Below, piece by piece: positions 43,144 through 52,504 of a stretch of DNA of 64,000 bases (position 1 is the stretch's first letter; each line of letters starts with the position of its first letter). A model generated the notes under the pieces. It was not told where the DNA came from. It was given only the letters and a program-made list of their open reading frames with translations, and did no database searches. Source of the DNA: Neobacillus terrae (GTDB lineage Bacteria > Bacillota > Bacilli > Bacillales > Cytobacillaceae); contig NZ_JAAOEO010000003.1 of NCBI RefSeq assembly GCF_011393025.1, positions 1 to 64,000 of the forward strand, read 5' to 3'. The translations under genes were made by a program, and so were the position numbers.

Positions 43144-45012
43144 TTAATTTACAACCCATTTCACTAACGGAAATTTGCACTTTATTTCCTCTTTTAATAT
43201 ATCCATTGATTTATAATCATTTTTCTTCATGTAAGTATTATATAGTCTTTCATAATTCCTATACTTCGGCTCAATTTCAAGTAATCTTTTAAATAACTTC
43301 AATGCCTCTTTTATAGATCCGTCTCTTTCTTTTAAAGACCCTAAAATTTCAATATATCCTTTAGAGGACCAATAATTATTTAAATAATCTGTGATAAATT
43401 GCCTTGTAATATCTTTTAAACCTGCATCAGTCAAGTCTTTGATTAAGTCAACATCTTCAATTGTGTTATGGTTTGTCAAAATATTCAACAAACCAATGAC
43501 AGTTTCTCGATCATTTAGTAGGCCTGCTTTAATAATAACTCTTCTTAAGAAGTTTTTTACCCTTGTTGATAACTCAATGTTATCTTTTTTAGAAAGGATG
43601 CCATTTAAGATTGTAAAATCATTATTGTTAAAATGATCTTTTGTATAATTTAATAACTCAGTAGAATTTAGTTTAAATGATAGTGCAACTATATCCTCAG
43701 CAAGCTCATAAGTTACATTAGATGCTTGTTTCCACTTATTATATGCTTCCATTTCTCTATTGCCGTATTGAAGGGCTATTGTATAAATTTCCTTTTCCAC
43801 TTTAAGATTGTAGGTCTCTATATAATGTAATAAAAGTTGAGAACGTGTTAAGAAAAGGGTGATGAAAATATTATTTATATCTACTTGTTCTCTAATTGGA
43901 TAAGAGCTATCAAGGAATTTTCTAGTTTCATTTGGATTGACTTCACCTTTTTTTAATAACTTAATAAGATTTATAAGCGTCGGGAGATGACCTTTATGTT
44001 TTTGCAGTGAAACAAAGCTTTGTTCCAGTGCTTTAGGTAAATCCCCTAATTGTTGATACACCCTAGCTAAATTTAAACGAGCAAGGTAACTCCCTACACC
44101 CTCTGTTGTCTGTTGATCATTCACTTCTCCTAATTCAAGGCATTTCAAATAGAATGCTTCTGCATCTTTTAAATATCCAAGTGCTTCATATAGTTCTCCA
44201 AGAGTAAAGTATAAATCTGTATAGGTTGGAAAGTTGTCTATTGAGTTTAAAATTAATTCTATACCTTCTTCATGCCTTTCAAGATTCAATAAGCATTTGC
44301 CCATTTGATTAAGTAAATAGGATAAATATACTCTATCTTTACTTAAGTAATATGCTTTTTTATAAGAACTTAACGCTTTATCAAATTCTCCATTTGCCCT
44401 ATATTGATTTCCTAAATTAAAATAGTTGTATCCAGTAGGATTATTGTTTACTTCTTCCAAAAGAAGTTTTAAATTCCTGTTATGTTTATTTTTTTTATTA
44501 TAAGTATTAGATTTATAACCTGTATGATAAATCCAGGTATCAGCTTGCTCTTTTGTGAGTCCATTAAAGTCCTCTATATTTATATGTTCATGAATTTTAC
44601 CTTTATATTTAAAGCCCCTATGATTTTTAAAAACACGGATGGCTTGGTGATTGAATGTTTGGCTATCCAAGTAGTTTTTTATATTAAAAATATAAAAATC
44701 TTTCCCAGATTCAAGATTACGGGAAAGAATAAAGTTATTCTCATCTAAATACTCATCAGCATCCAATACAAGGATGTAATCTGAAGAAGCAAATTTAATT
44801 GAGTAGTTTCTAGCTTCTGCAAAATCTCCATTCCATTTAAAATTATAAACTTTAGAGTTAAATTCCTCTGCTATCTGTATAGTAGAATCAGTTGAACCCG
44901 TATCTATAATAATAATCTCACTGACTATTTTACTAACACTCTTTAAACATCTTCTTAGGAATTCTTCCTCATTTTTTACAATCATACACAATGAAATAGA
45001 ATATTTCGACAT
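43144..45012 (-). CDS. Family 2 glycosyltransferase with extended TPR domain
   Basis: About 622 residues. The N-terminal GT2 domain (YSISLCMIVKNEEEFLRRCL, IIIIDTGSTDSTIQI, ILVLDADEYLD) is paralogous to the 356-residue gene of the same island. It is followed by many TPR repeats (YNYFNLGNQYRANGEFDKAL, YLSYLLNQMGKCLLNLERHE, TDLYFTLGELYEALGYLKDA). TPR regions of such transferases may hold the acceptor protein, as in O-GlcNAc transferases. ATG at 45012 is chosen because GCAGGAGCGG precedes it; the 20 extra in-frame codons lie in the hag terminator. It is the first gene after hag on this strand and has no obvious own promoter. Confidence 0.8.
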   Translation of the reverse strand: MSKYSISLCMIVKNEEEFLRRCLKSVSKIVSEIIIIDTGSTDSTIQIAEEFNSKVYNFKWNGDFAEARNYSIKFASSDYILVLDADEYLDENNFILSRNLESGKDFYIFNIKNYLDSQTFNHQAIRVFKNHRGFKYKGKIHEHINIEDFNGLTKEQADTWIYHTGYKSNTYNKKNKHNRNLKLLLEEVNNNPTGYNYFNLGNQYRANGEFDKALSSYKKAYYLSKDRVYLSYLLNQMGKCLLNLERHEEGIELILNSIDNFPTYTDLYFTLGELYEALGYLKDAEAFYLKCLELGEVNDQQTTEGVGSYLARLNLARVYQQLGDLPKALEQSFVSLQKHKGHLPTLINLIKLLKKGEVNPNETRKFLDSSYPIREQVDINNIFITLFLTRSQLLLHYIETYNLKVEKEIYTIALQYGNREMEAYNKWKQASNVTYELAEDIVALSFKLNSTELLNYTKDHFNNNDFTILNGILSKKDNIELSTRVKNFLRRVIIKAGLLNDRETVIGLLNILTNHNTIEDVDLIKDLTDAGLKDITRQFITDYLNNYWSSKGYIEILGSLKERDGSIKEALKLFKRLLEIEPKYRNYERLYNTYMKKNDYKSMDILKEEIKCKFPLVKWVVN

Positions 45013-45040
45013 GATTTTCCGCTCCTGCTTCATTTTAAAA

Positions 45041-45067
45041 GGGGACCTTAGAATTTCTAAGATCCCC
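45041..45067 (-). terminator. Terminator of hag
   Basis: GGGGATCTTAG and CTAAGGTCCCC (minus strand) pair with one mismatch around AAATT, followed by TTTTAAAATG, 14 bases after the hag stop. Partial read-through would feed the glycosyltransferase genes. Confidence 0.85.
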
Positions 45068-45080
45068 CTCAATATAATTA

Positions 45081-45926
45081 TTAACGTAGTAATTGAAGAA
45101 CACCCTGTGGCTGTTGGTTTGCTTGTGCAAGCATTGATTGTGCAGCTTGAGAAAGGATGTTGTTTTTCGTCATTGTCATCATTTCTTTAGCCATATCAAC
45201 GTCACGAATGCGAGACTCAGCAGCTGTTAAGTTTTCATCGGATGTTTGAAGGTTGTTAATTGTATGCTCTAAACGATTTTGTACTGCTCCAAGGTTAGCA
45301 CGATCCTCAGAAATCACATTAATCGCTGATTGAATTATTGCTAAGTTGGCACTTGCTACAGCATTGAAGTTAGAAGTCACTTGACCTAAGTCAGTTAATC
45401 CAGATGCAGATGCTGTATCGATAAGTCCTAATGCACTTGATGTTGCATCAACTAGAGACATAGTAATTGTTTCTCCACCGTTAGCCCCAACTTGGAAAGT
45501 AATGTCTGAAGTGGTATTTAATATGTTTTTTGTGTTAAATTTTGTTTGAGAAGCAATATCACCAATTTGATTAGTTAATTGGGTAATCTCAGATTGGATT
45601 TTTGATGTATCAGAAGTAGTTAACGTTTCGTTAGCTGCTTGTACAGTCAATTCTGACATACGCTGAAGCATTGATTGAGTTTCATTCAATCCGCCTTCAG
45701 CAGTTTGAATTAAAGAAATGCCATCTTGGGAGTTACGTTGCGCTTGCTCTAAACCGTTGATTTGGTTACGCATTTTTTCAGAAATAGCAAGACCAGCTGC
45801 ATCATCAGCGGCACGGTTGATACGTAATCCAGAAGAAAGCTTCTCCATAGATTTAGAAGTGGCATCAGTGTTTTTAGATAATGCATTGTAAGTATTAAGA
45901 GCAGAAATATTGTGATTAATTCTCAT
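45081..45926 (-). CDS. hag: Flagellin (Hag)
   Basis: 281 residues. Conserved N-terminal D0/D1 (MRINHNISALNTYNALSKNT, LSSGLRINRAADDAAGLAIS) and C-terminal D1/D0 (LGAVQNRLEHTINNLQTSDE, MAKEMMTMTKNNILSQAAQS, ANQQPQGVLQLLR) flank a short, Ser/Thr-rich central region (about 130-190, NTTSDITFQVGANG, TASASGLTDLGQV) that would face the solvent and could be glycosylated. It is the main filament protein. The start at MRINHN is confirmed by GGAGG, which overlaps a CsrA target, and by the SigD promoter upstream. Confidence 0.97.
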   Translation of the reverse strand: MRINHNISALNTYNALSKNTDATSKSMEKLSSGLRINRAADDAAGLAISEKMRNQINGLEQAQRNSQDGISLIQTAEGGLNETQSMLQRMSELTVQAANETLTTSDTSKIQSEITQLTNQIGDIASQTKFNTKNILNTTSDITFQVGANGGETITMSLVDATSSALGLIDTASASGLTDLGQVTSNFNAVASANLAIIQSAINVISEDRANLGAVQNRLEHTINNLQTSDENLTAAESRIRDVDMAKEMMTMTKNNILSQAAQSMLAQANQQPQGVLQLLR

Positions 45927-45931
45927 TTTTG

Positions 45932-45972
45932 TTTCCTCCATGAATTATTTTGCTGAATCCACATCCTTGTGG
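45932..45972 (-). promoter_or_regulatory. Two CsrA-binding sites in the hag leader
   Basis: On the minus strand CCACA-AGGA-TGTGG (45959-45972) forms a hairpin with AGGA presented in the loop, and ATGGAGGAAAC (about 45932-45942) places a second GGA on the ribosome binding site. This upstream-hairpin plus SD pair is the arrangement through which CsrA represses hag translation in B. subtilis, relieved by FliW; csrA and fliW lie 6 kb upstream. Confidence 0.75.
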
Positions 45973-46037
45973 AAATCAGTATAGGCTACAAGTCGCTCAG
46001 AGTCGGCCGTCCTCTTTGACGCCTTGTTACATAACTT

Positions 46038-46064
46038 ATATCGGCCGTTCTGCGAAATTGTTAA
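46038..46064 (-). promoter_or_regulatory. SigD-dependent promoter of hag
   Basis: GCCGATAT (46038-46045, minus strand) is a perfect SigD -10 element, preceded after 15 bases by TTAA (46061-46064) as a TAAA-like -35. About 110 bases separate it from the hag start, leaving room for the CsrA leader. Confidence 0.8.
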
Positions 46065-46110
46065 TAGTTTTATAGGATATTTTGCTAAAATAAATTTTTT
46101 ACTAATATGA

Positions 46111-46138
46111 AAAACCCTTCCTGTCTCGGAAGGGTTTT
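46111..46138 (-). terminator. Terminator of the giant FN3 protein gene
   Basis: AAAACCCTTCC and GGAAGGGTTTT are perfect arms around TGTCTC, seven bases after the stop codon; poly-T on the minus strand. Confidence 0.9.
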
Positions 46139-46145
46139 TAAAAAA

Positions 46146-49100
46146 TTAATCAATAACTTTTACAACTTTTTTACCGATTACCAAATATCCATTCAAATTA
46201 CAACGGAACTCTAATTCTTTTTCACCTGTTGTCCAGGTGAAATTGGATCTTTCAAATTTGAACTGGCCCTGCTTAGCCTGATTATAGTAGCCATTATTAC
46301 TGTTTAACGCTGCAATTCCATTAATTTTTGCACTATTTAAATCCAGCTGGTTAACCGCAAATGATTTTGGCAATTGAACCCGAACGGTAAATACCCCTTT
46401 ATTTCCCTTAATTACATTTGGCGTTACTTCGATCGATGCCGGGATATATACTGTAAATTTTGTGTTTACTGTTTGGGTGTTCTCGGCAGCATCAGCTGCT
46501 AAGATTGTCAATGAGTAAACGCCGGGCTGATCCAATTGAATCTGGTTGAATTTATTTACTACTGTTCCTATTGGATCATTAGGTGAAGATAAAATTACTG
46601 TTTCCTTTACAACACCTGATAATAAATCACTTGTGTTGTAATCGAGACTTAATTGGCTGCCCAATTCATATAAGTCGTTAAAGTTTGTTGTTATAACGGG
46701 AAGTGTTTTGTCTATTTTCACTTCAACAGTTTGTACAGTTTCCTTATTCCCCGCTTGATCGATTGAATAATAGGAGACCTGGTTTACTCCTTCTGGATTC
46801 ACAGTGAAGGTTGTTCCCTCTACATAATCTGAACCGTTAATAGAGTAATACGTTTTTGATACTCCGCTTTCACTGTCGTTAGGTGTCAGATTTACTGTGA
46901 CGTCTGAATTTACCCATGTTTCCGGCGCATCAGAGCTTGTTTCCGGAGCTGTATTATCTATCTTCACTTCTGCTGTCTGTTTTGCTTCTTCATTACCTGC
47001 CTGGTCGACTGAGTAGTAGGCAACTTTGTTTACTCCCGCCTGGTCCACCGTAAAAGAAGTTCCCTCTACATAATCTGAACCGTTGATTGAGTAATACGTT
47101 TTTGATACTCTGCTTTCACTGTCGTTAGGTGTCAGATTTACTGTGACGTCTGAATTCACCCACGAATTGGGAGCATCGGAGCTTGTCTCTGGTGCCGTTT
47201 TATCAATTTTCACTTCAGTTGTTTGGATTTCTTCTTTATTACCTGCCTGGTCGACTGAATAGTAAGCAACCTGGTATACTCCTTCTTGATCCACAGTGAA
47301 GGATGTCCCCTCTACATAATCTAAACCTTTGATAGAGTAATAAGTTTTTGACACTCCACTCTCCCTATCGATGGCCGTTAGATGTACTGTTACATCTGAG
47401 CTCAACCATGTTTCTGGAGCATCGATGCTTGTTTTTGGGACTGTTTTGTCAATTTTCACTTCAATGGTTTTTGCTTCCTCTTTGTTTCCTGTCTTGTCTA
47501 CTGAGTAGAAAGAAACAAAGTTAACACCTTCATGTTCAACGGTAAAAGATGTTCCCTCTTTATAATCCGACCCGTTAATTGAATAATACGTTTTATCTAC
47601 ACCAGTTTCATCGTCAGTAGAAGTAAGTGTAATTGTCTGACTAGAAGTTGTCCAATCAGTTCTACCATTTGCAGTAGTTACTGGTGGAGTTGTGTCAGTT
47701 ATTAGTTTAGCCCAAACAGAATCGGAAGGCTGAGATTCCCCAAATGAATTACTATAGGATGTTACATAATATATATGATTTTTGTAAGAAAGATTAGAAA
47801 AGGTATAGGAAAGGTTATTCACGTTTTTGACCAGAAGAACCGGAGTCCCATCTACCATTTCATATATATTATAACCATTTGCGTAAGTTACAAAATTCCA
47901 TGAAATAACCGCACTTACTGGTCCAGTTACTTTTACAGCTGCCACCGGCGGCTGCATTTCAGGATATATAATGTTTTCAACTGCGGGATTTGATAAAACA
48001 GATTCACCAAAGCGGCTGCTGTAAGCAGTTACTTGATAAGTATGCGTTTCTTCCGTCAAATTGTAAATTTTATAGGATAATGCAGTACCATGGTAGATTA
48101 ATACCTTATTATCTTCGTTAATTTCATATACTCGATACTCGTTTGCCCATGAAACTGAATTCCAGGACAGAGTTACATTGTTTGCATTAAAAATCGTTCC
48201 CTGAAGTACTGGCGGCTGAACAATAGGCCAATTTAAGCTGAAGCTTATAGTATTTCCAACAGGAGATTCACCAAAACGATCACTATAGGAGTCAATCTCG
48301 TATTGATAATCACCTTCTGGCATATTACTAAAGGTTACTGTAGTTCCTGTCACAGTCCTTTGGAGAACCTTCTCACCATTAATAATTTGGTATACCTTAT
48401 AAGCGGTGGCATAGGCTGAGCTATTCCAGCTTAATTTTATATCATTCCCATTTAGAATCGAATATGAGAACACGGTCGGTGACTGCATTATTGGGAAAAC
48501 CAATGAAAAGTCTAATATACTGCCATCTTTGGATTCTCCAAAACGCGGACTGTAAGAGTGAACTTCATATTGATAATCACCTTCTGGCATGTTTACAAAA
48601 GTAAGGTTAGTAGCAGTTGTGGTCTTTATAAATGTTTTGTTTCCGTCTTCTACCCTGTAAATATTATAAGCAGAAGCATATAGTGAAGCATTCCAGCTTA
48701 ATTTTATATCATTGCCGTTAAGGATACTTTTTGTTAGATTTGCAGGCGGCTTCATTTCTGGAAAATCCACAGTAAGAGTGAATAAACTTCCCTCTTCAGA
48801 TTCTCCAAAACGGTCACTAATGGTATAAACCTCATAAGTATAATCGCCCTCCGCCATATTAGAGAAAGTAACAGTTGTACCACTTACTGTTTTTACAAAT
48901 TGCTTTTCACCATCAATGATTTGATAGATGTTATAGCCTGTCGCATAAGGAGCGGCATCCCACTTTAATACAACGTCATTGCCGTTAACAATCGTGTTGG
49001 TTAAGTTGGTCGGCGGCAGCATTTTGGGAAAAGTAATTGTAGACTCCGCCACGCTTCCTTCTAACGAATCACCAAAACGAGAGCTAACTGAATGAACTTC

Positions 49101-51539
49101 ATAAGCATGCGTTCCTTCAGTTACTTTTGAAAATTGAAAGGAGGTTCCAGCTATTGTACCTTTCAGCACGTCCACTCCATCAATAATTTCATAAATTTTA
49201 TAACTACTTGCATACTGAACTGAATTCCACTTCAAATTAATATCACTAATATTTAGGATTGTTCCAGTTAAATTTGCCGGCTTGACCATAATCGGGTAGG
49301 TTAAATTAAATTGAACCTCAGCGCCCTCAGGAGATTCCCCTAACAGAGAATAATAGGAATCAACTACAAAATCATAATCTCCCTCAGCCTGGTTTGTGTA
49401 TGTTACGCTTGTCCCGGTTACAGTGCTTTGAAGCAGTTTAAAACCATCAATCATTTTATATACTTTATAGTTTGTCGAATACTGAACCGGACCCCACGTT
49501 AATTTAATATCATTACCGTTTAGAATTGTATACTGCAAGTTGGTAGGTGTTCCCATTGCTTGCCCTGTCATTTTTACAGTAACTAAACTGCCATCTTTGG
49601 ATTCGCCAAATCGGGAAGAATAGGAATGAATTTCATATACATAGTCACCTTGCTGCACATTGCTATAGTTAATTGAGGTACCTGTAACAGTATTTTTTAA
49701 ATTTTTAGTTCCATTCACTACCTGATATACCTTATAGGATGTAGCATAAGGTGAAGGATCCCAGTTTAATGTAAAAGCTGTAGGGCTTGTAATGGAAGCT
49801 TCCGGGTTCCCTGGAGATTCCATTGAAGGATAGAGAAGAGAGAATGACAGAGCAGCTCCTTCAGCAGATTCTCCAAATCTGCTATTGTATGAATGGACCT
49901 CATAAGAGTAGTCGCCTTCTGGCATATTAGTATAAGTTACTGAATTTCCAGTGACCGTACTTTTTAGTATTCTTTGACCATTAACAACTTGATAAACTTT
50001 ATAATTGGTTGTATTGGGCGATGCATCCCAGCTTAAAAGAATGTCATTTCCATTTTGAATCTTATAACTAATACCAGGAGGTTTTTCCATGATAACCGGA
50101 TCCAGCGTTAATGAAACATCACTGCTTGTCTCTGATTCACCAAAACGACTGTTGTAGGAAGTGATTTCATATTTATAATTTCCAGCTGGCATATTGGTAA
50201 AAGAAGCAGTAGTACCAGTTACAGTACTTTTTAACACTCGTTGGCCATCTACTATCTGGTAAATTTTATAGCTTTCAGCATAGGCCGCTGAATTCCAAGT
50301 CAACACAATGTCATTAAGATTTTGAACTTTGTAGGCTGCATTATCAGGAGGATTCATCGTCACTGTACTAACCGTTAATTTCACTTGCGTACCTAATTCT
50401 GATTCTCCAAAACGATCACTAAATGAATGAACCTCATATACATAATCTCCGCCAGACTGATTAGGATATGTAACCGTTGTTCCAGTGTAGGTTCCTTTTA
50501 AAATTCGCTGCCCATCATTAATCTGATAGACTTTATAACCTGTTGCATAAGATGATGCTGACCAGTTTAGTACTACATCGTTAACGTTCTGAAGTTTATA
50601 GCTTATAGTACTTGGCGGACTCATTGTAACCGGGCTTACTGTAAGAGACACAGAAGCTCCATTTTCCGATGTTCCAAAACGATCACTTTTAGAATAAATC
50701 TTATATTCATAATCTGATGCCGGCACATTGGCAAAAACAGCGTTTGTTGTTGTTACTGCGGTTGCATAAATTTCCTGGCCATCAACTACTTTGTATATCA
50801 AGTAACTGTTTGCATAGCTTGCTGCTTGCCATTTTAAATTCACATCATTACCATTTGTTATCGTAAAAGTAAGATTAGTTGGTTCCTTCATTACTGGATA
50901 AACTAAGTTTACATCCACTGGAGTGCTAGCGGCAGATTCTCCATAAAGATTGTTTTCTGCAGAAACAGAAAACGCATAATTACCCTCACTTGCATTTTGT
51001 ATGGTGTATGTACGTGATGTGGTAGAGGTTAAAAGTTTCTTTGACCCGTCAGCAGAAATTTGATAAACATTATATTTATCTGCATATTGGGCTGTTCCCC
51101 AATTCAAGACAATGTCATTTCCATTTTGAATAGAACTGGTTAAAGTAGAAGGCGCAGCCATGGTGGGATATACAATATTGACATCTACTGGGGCACATGG
51201 TCCCGATTCACCATCTGTACTTAAGGTTGAAACTATGTAGCTGTACTGGCCTTCTGCCTGATTGTTTAAGGAATATGAGTTTGTCTTGGTTGTTCCAACA
51301 AAAACCAACTGACCTTCTGTAATTTGATATACATTGTATCCTGTGGCAGCATACACAGAACTCCATGTTAATTTTCCATCATCCGGAGATATAACCTGGT
51401 ATGCCAGATTGCTAGGCGGCAGCAGGACACCATTATCTGCAGCCAAAGCATTTCCTAGAGGATAAAAGAGTTGAAAAAAAAGCAGGAGTAAAACAAATAT
51501 TGAACTTACCTTTCGATACCTTTCTATCTTAATCTCCAC
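46146..51539 (-). CDS. Giant secreted FN3/OmpL47-repeat surface protein
   Basis: 1797 residues. Signal peptide (SSIFVLLLLFFQLFYPLGNALA, about 12-33), then about 14 tandem FN3-like repeats of near-constant 89-residue length (typical unit: NLTxxILNGNDIKLSW, YATxYKVYQIxDG, EGDYxYEVHSYSxRFGES), then four OmpL47-like repeats of about 82 residues (WVNSDVTVNLTPNDSESGVS, KTYYSINGSDYVEGTSFTV, YYSVDQAGNKE), an Ig-like domain (about 1610-1695) and a unique C-terminal domain (about 1700-1797, ending ELEFRCNLNGYLVIGKKVVK). There is no LPXTG or SLH motif, so retention is unclear. Shape and the c-di-GMP riboswitch upstream indicate a matrix protein or adhesin for the motile-to-sessile switch. Long 267-bp DNA repeats make copy-number variation likely. 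Confidence 0.85.
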   Translation of the reverse strand: MEIKIERYRKVSSIFVLLLLFFQLFYPLGNALAADNGVLLPPSNLAYQVISPDDGKLTWSSVYAATGYNVYQITEGQLVFVGTTKTNSYSLNNQAEGQYSYIVSTLSTDGESGPCAPVDVNIVYPTMAAPSTLTSSIQNGNDIVLNWGTAQYADKYNVYQISADGSKKLLTSTTSRTYTIQNASEGNYAFSVSAENNLYGESAASTPVDVNLVYPVMKEPTNLTFTITNGNDVNLKWQAASYANSYLIYKVVDGQEIYATAVTTTNAVFANVPASDYEYKIYSKSDRFGTSENGASVSLTVSPVTMSPPSTISYKLQNVNDVVLNWSASSYATGYKVYQINDGQRILKGTYTGTTVTYPNQSGGDYVYEVHSFSDRFGESELGTQVKLTVSTVTMNPPDNAAYKVQNLNDIVLTWNSAAYAESYKIYQIVDGQRVLKSTVTGTTASFTNMPAGNYKYEITSYNSRFGESETSSDVSLTLDPVIMEKPPGISYKIQNGNDILLSWDASPNTTNYKVYQVVNGQRILKSTVTGNSVTYTNMPEGDYSYEVHSYNSRFGESAEGAALSFSLLYPSMESPGNPEASITSPTAFTLNWDPSPYATSYKVYQVVNGTKNLKNTVTGTSINYSNVQQGDYVYEIHSYSSRFGESKDGSLVTVKMTGQAMGTPTNLQYTILNGNDIKLTWGPVQYSTNYKVYKMIDGFKLLQSTVTGTSVTYTNQAEGDYDFVVDSYYSLLGESPEGAEVQFNLTYPIMVKPANLTGTILNISDINLKWNSVQYASSYKIYEIIDGVDVLKGTIAGTSFQFSKVTEGTHAYEVHSVSSRFGDSLEGSVAESTITFPKMLPPTNLTNTIVNGNDVVLKWDAAPYATGYNIYQIIDGEKQFVKTVSGTTVTFSNMAEGDYTYEVYTISDRFGESEEGSLFTLTVDFPEMKPPANLTKSILNGNDIKLSWNASLYASAYNIYRVEDGNKTFIKTTTATNLTFVNMPEGDYQYEVHSYSPRFGESKDGSILDFSLVFPIMQSPTVFSYSILNGNDIKLSWNSSAYATAYKVYQIINGEKVLQRTVTGTTVTFSNMPEGDYQYEIDSYSDRFGESPVGNTISFSLNWPIVQPPVLQGTIFNANNVTLSWNSVSWANEYRVYEINEDNKVLIYHGTALSYKIYNLTEETHTYQVTAYSSRFGESVLSNPAVENIIYPEMQPPVAAVKVTGPVSAVISWNFVTYANGYNIYEMVDGTPVLLVKNVNNLSYTFSNLSYKNHIYYVTSYSNSFGESQPSDSVWAKLITDTTPPVTTANGRTDWTTSSQTITLTSTDDETGVDKTYYSINGSDYKEGTSFTVEHEGVNFVSFYSVDKTGNKEEAKTIEVKIDKTVPKTSIDAPETWLSSDVTVHLTAIDRESGVSKTYYSIKGLDYVEGTSFTVDQEGVYQVAYYSVDQAGNKEEIQTTEVKIDKTAPETSSDAPNSWVNSDVTVNLTPNDSESRVSKTYYSINGSDYVEGTSFTVDQAGVNKVAYYSVDQAGNEEAKQTAEVKIDNTAPETSSDAPETWVNSDVTVNLTPNDSESGVSKTYYSINGSDYVEGTTFTVNPEGVNQVSYYSIDQAGNKETVQTVEVKIDKTLPVITTNFNDLYELGSQLSLDYNTSDLLSGVVKETVILSSPNDPIGTVVNKFNQIQLDQPGVYSLTILAADAAENTQTVNTKFTVYIPASIEVTPNVIKGNKGVFTVRVQLPKSFAVNQLDLNSAKINGIAALNSNNGYYNQAKQGQFKFERSNFTWTTGEKELEFRCNLNGYLVIGKKVVKVID

Positions 51540-51562
51540 CTTTCCTGGTGAAAAAGGCCCAT

Positions 51563-51705
51563 AAAAAAGAACCTCTTACAAGGTTCATAGAAATCGGGCT
51601 ATGATTCCTTGCGGCAACCGGCTGCCTTCCAAAAGAATAGTAGTTCTAATGGGTCAGGCCCTTGGCTTTGCGTCTCATAGTTTCCTATGATTTGCCTTTT
51701 TCACT
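51563..51705 (-). promoter_or_regulatory. Class I c-di-GMP riboswitch (GEMM-I) with terminator
   Basis: On the minus strand the leader reads GGCAAA, a short stem with GAAA (TCATAG-GAAA-CTATGA), GACGCAAAGCC, GGGCCT, and later GGAAGGCAGCCGGTTGCC. These are the conserved blocks of the GEMM-I aptamer, including the GAAA tetraloop, its receptor and the GACGCAAAGCC strand. Downstream GAACCT/AGGTTC (51569-51586) forms a terminator stem followed by TTTTTT, then the FN3 protein start 24 bases later. It therefore controls transcription of the giant surface protein by c-di-GMP; the sign (on or off) cannot be fixed by eye. GEMM switches in front of adhesin genes are known in the B. cereus group. Confidence 0.88.
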
Positions 51706-51839
51706 TGGTAATTTATAACTTTATTATTTTATATTAATTCTTTTAACCTAAAAAATTAATAGGTATTTGTACCCATTCATTGCGCGAATTCTTCTTTTTA
51801 ATAAAAAAATGTAAAAAATAAAGGATTTTTCGTGTCATT

Positions 51840-52058
51840 TTATTCATTAATTATTATATTAAGCATGTTTGATATGTCCTTGGTAGCTAGCTGGTTTTCT
51901 CCTTGGATAAGATCGTAAATTTCTTTCCGGTAAACTTCCACCTTTTTAGGAGCTTTGATTCCTATTTTCACCTGATCATTTTTAGTTGAAATAATAGTAA
52001 TTTCTATATCATCCCCTATTTTAATGGATTCGCCGTTTTTTCTGGTTAGGACTAACAA
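51840..52058 (-). CDS. csrA: Translational regulator CsrA
   Basis: 72 residues from the TTG at 52058: (M)[40 protein letters not shown] and a short C-terminal helix. This is the complete CsrA RNA-binding dimer fold, including the conserved VxVxRxEI strand with Arg46-equivalent. TTG is preferred because AAGGGTGA stands five bases before it and CsrA proteins begin MLVL; a GTG three codons earlier (52067) overlaps the fliW stop. CsrA blocks hag translation by binding the leader described at 45932-45972 and is sequestered by FliW. Confidence 0.93.
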   Translation of the reverse strand: MLVLTRKNGESIKIGDDIEITIISTKNDQVKIGIKAPKKVEVYRKEIYDLIQGENQLATKDISNMLNIIINE

Positions 52059-52063
52059 TGAAC

Positions 52064-52492
52064 TCACCCTTTCGGAAAAATGGGATGTTTAGTTTTGTAT
52101 TTTCCATCATTCAATATGACTTGCTTTGCACTCAAATTTGTATTGTTAATAATAATAGGAGCTTGCAGGTTTGCTGTTGTTTCTTTAAAGGGATCCGAAA
52201 CAGTTAGAATTGTATATACTTGAATCTCTTTTTCAGATGCTAACTCCAATTCTTCCACAGCAGAATTTTCTAATTCAAAATCATAATCAGGAAAAAAGTT
52301 AAAAGGACTAGTCACTACAAAAGCGACATTAGAGTTTAAGACAGACTGCATAATTAAATAGGTTTGTTTATCTGATAACGGGAGCATAATGAATTTTTTT
52401 TCATCCGGAAATCCTGGTACTCCTTTTTCAAAATGGAGGATTTCACCTTGGTTTATTTCTAATTCTCCGTGATATTTGGTATTAATAATCAT
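52064..52492 (-). CDS. fliW: Flagellar assembly factor FliW
   Basis: 142 residues: [19 protein letters not shown], the signature [20 protein letters not shown] and the C-terminal [20 protein letters not shown]. FliW binds either newly made flagellin or CsrA, so free flagellin releases CsrA to repress hag. This gene and csrA overlap within a few bases, as in B. subtilis, giving coupled synthesis. Confidence 0.95.
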   Translation of the reverse strand: MIINTKYHGELEINQGEILHFEKGVPGFPDEKKFIMLPLSDKQTYLIMQSVLNSNVAFVVTSPFNFFPDYDFELENSAVEELELASEKEIQVYTILTVSDPFKETTANLQAPIIINNTNLSAKQVILNDGKYKTKHPIFPKG

Positions 52493-52504
52493 TCAATCAC
52501 AACC

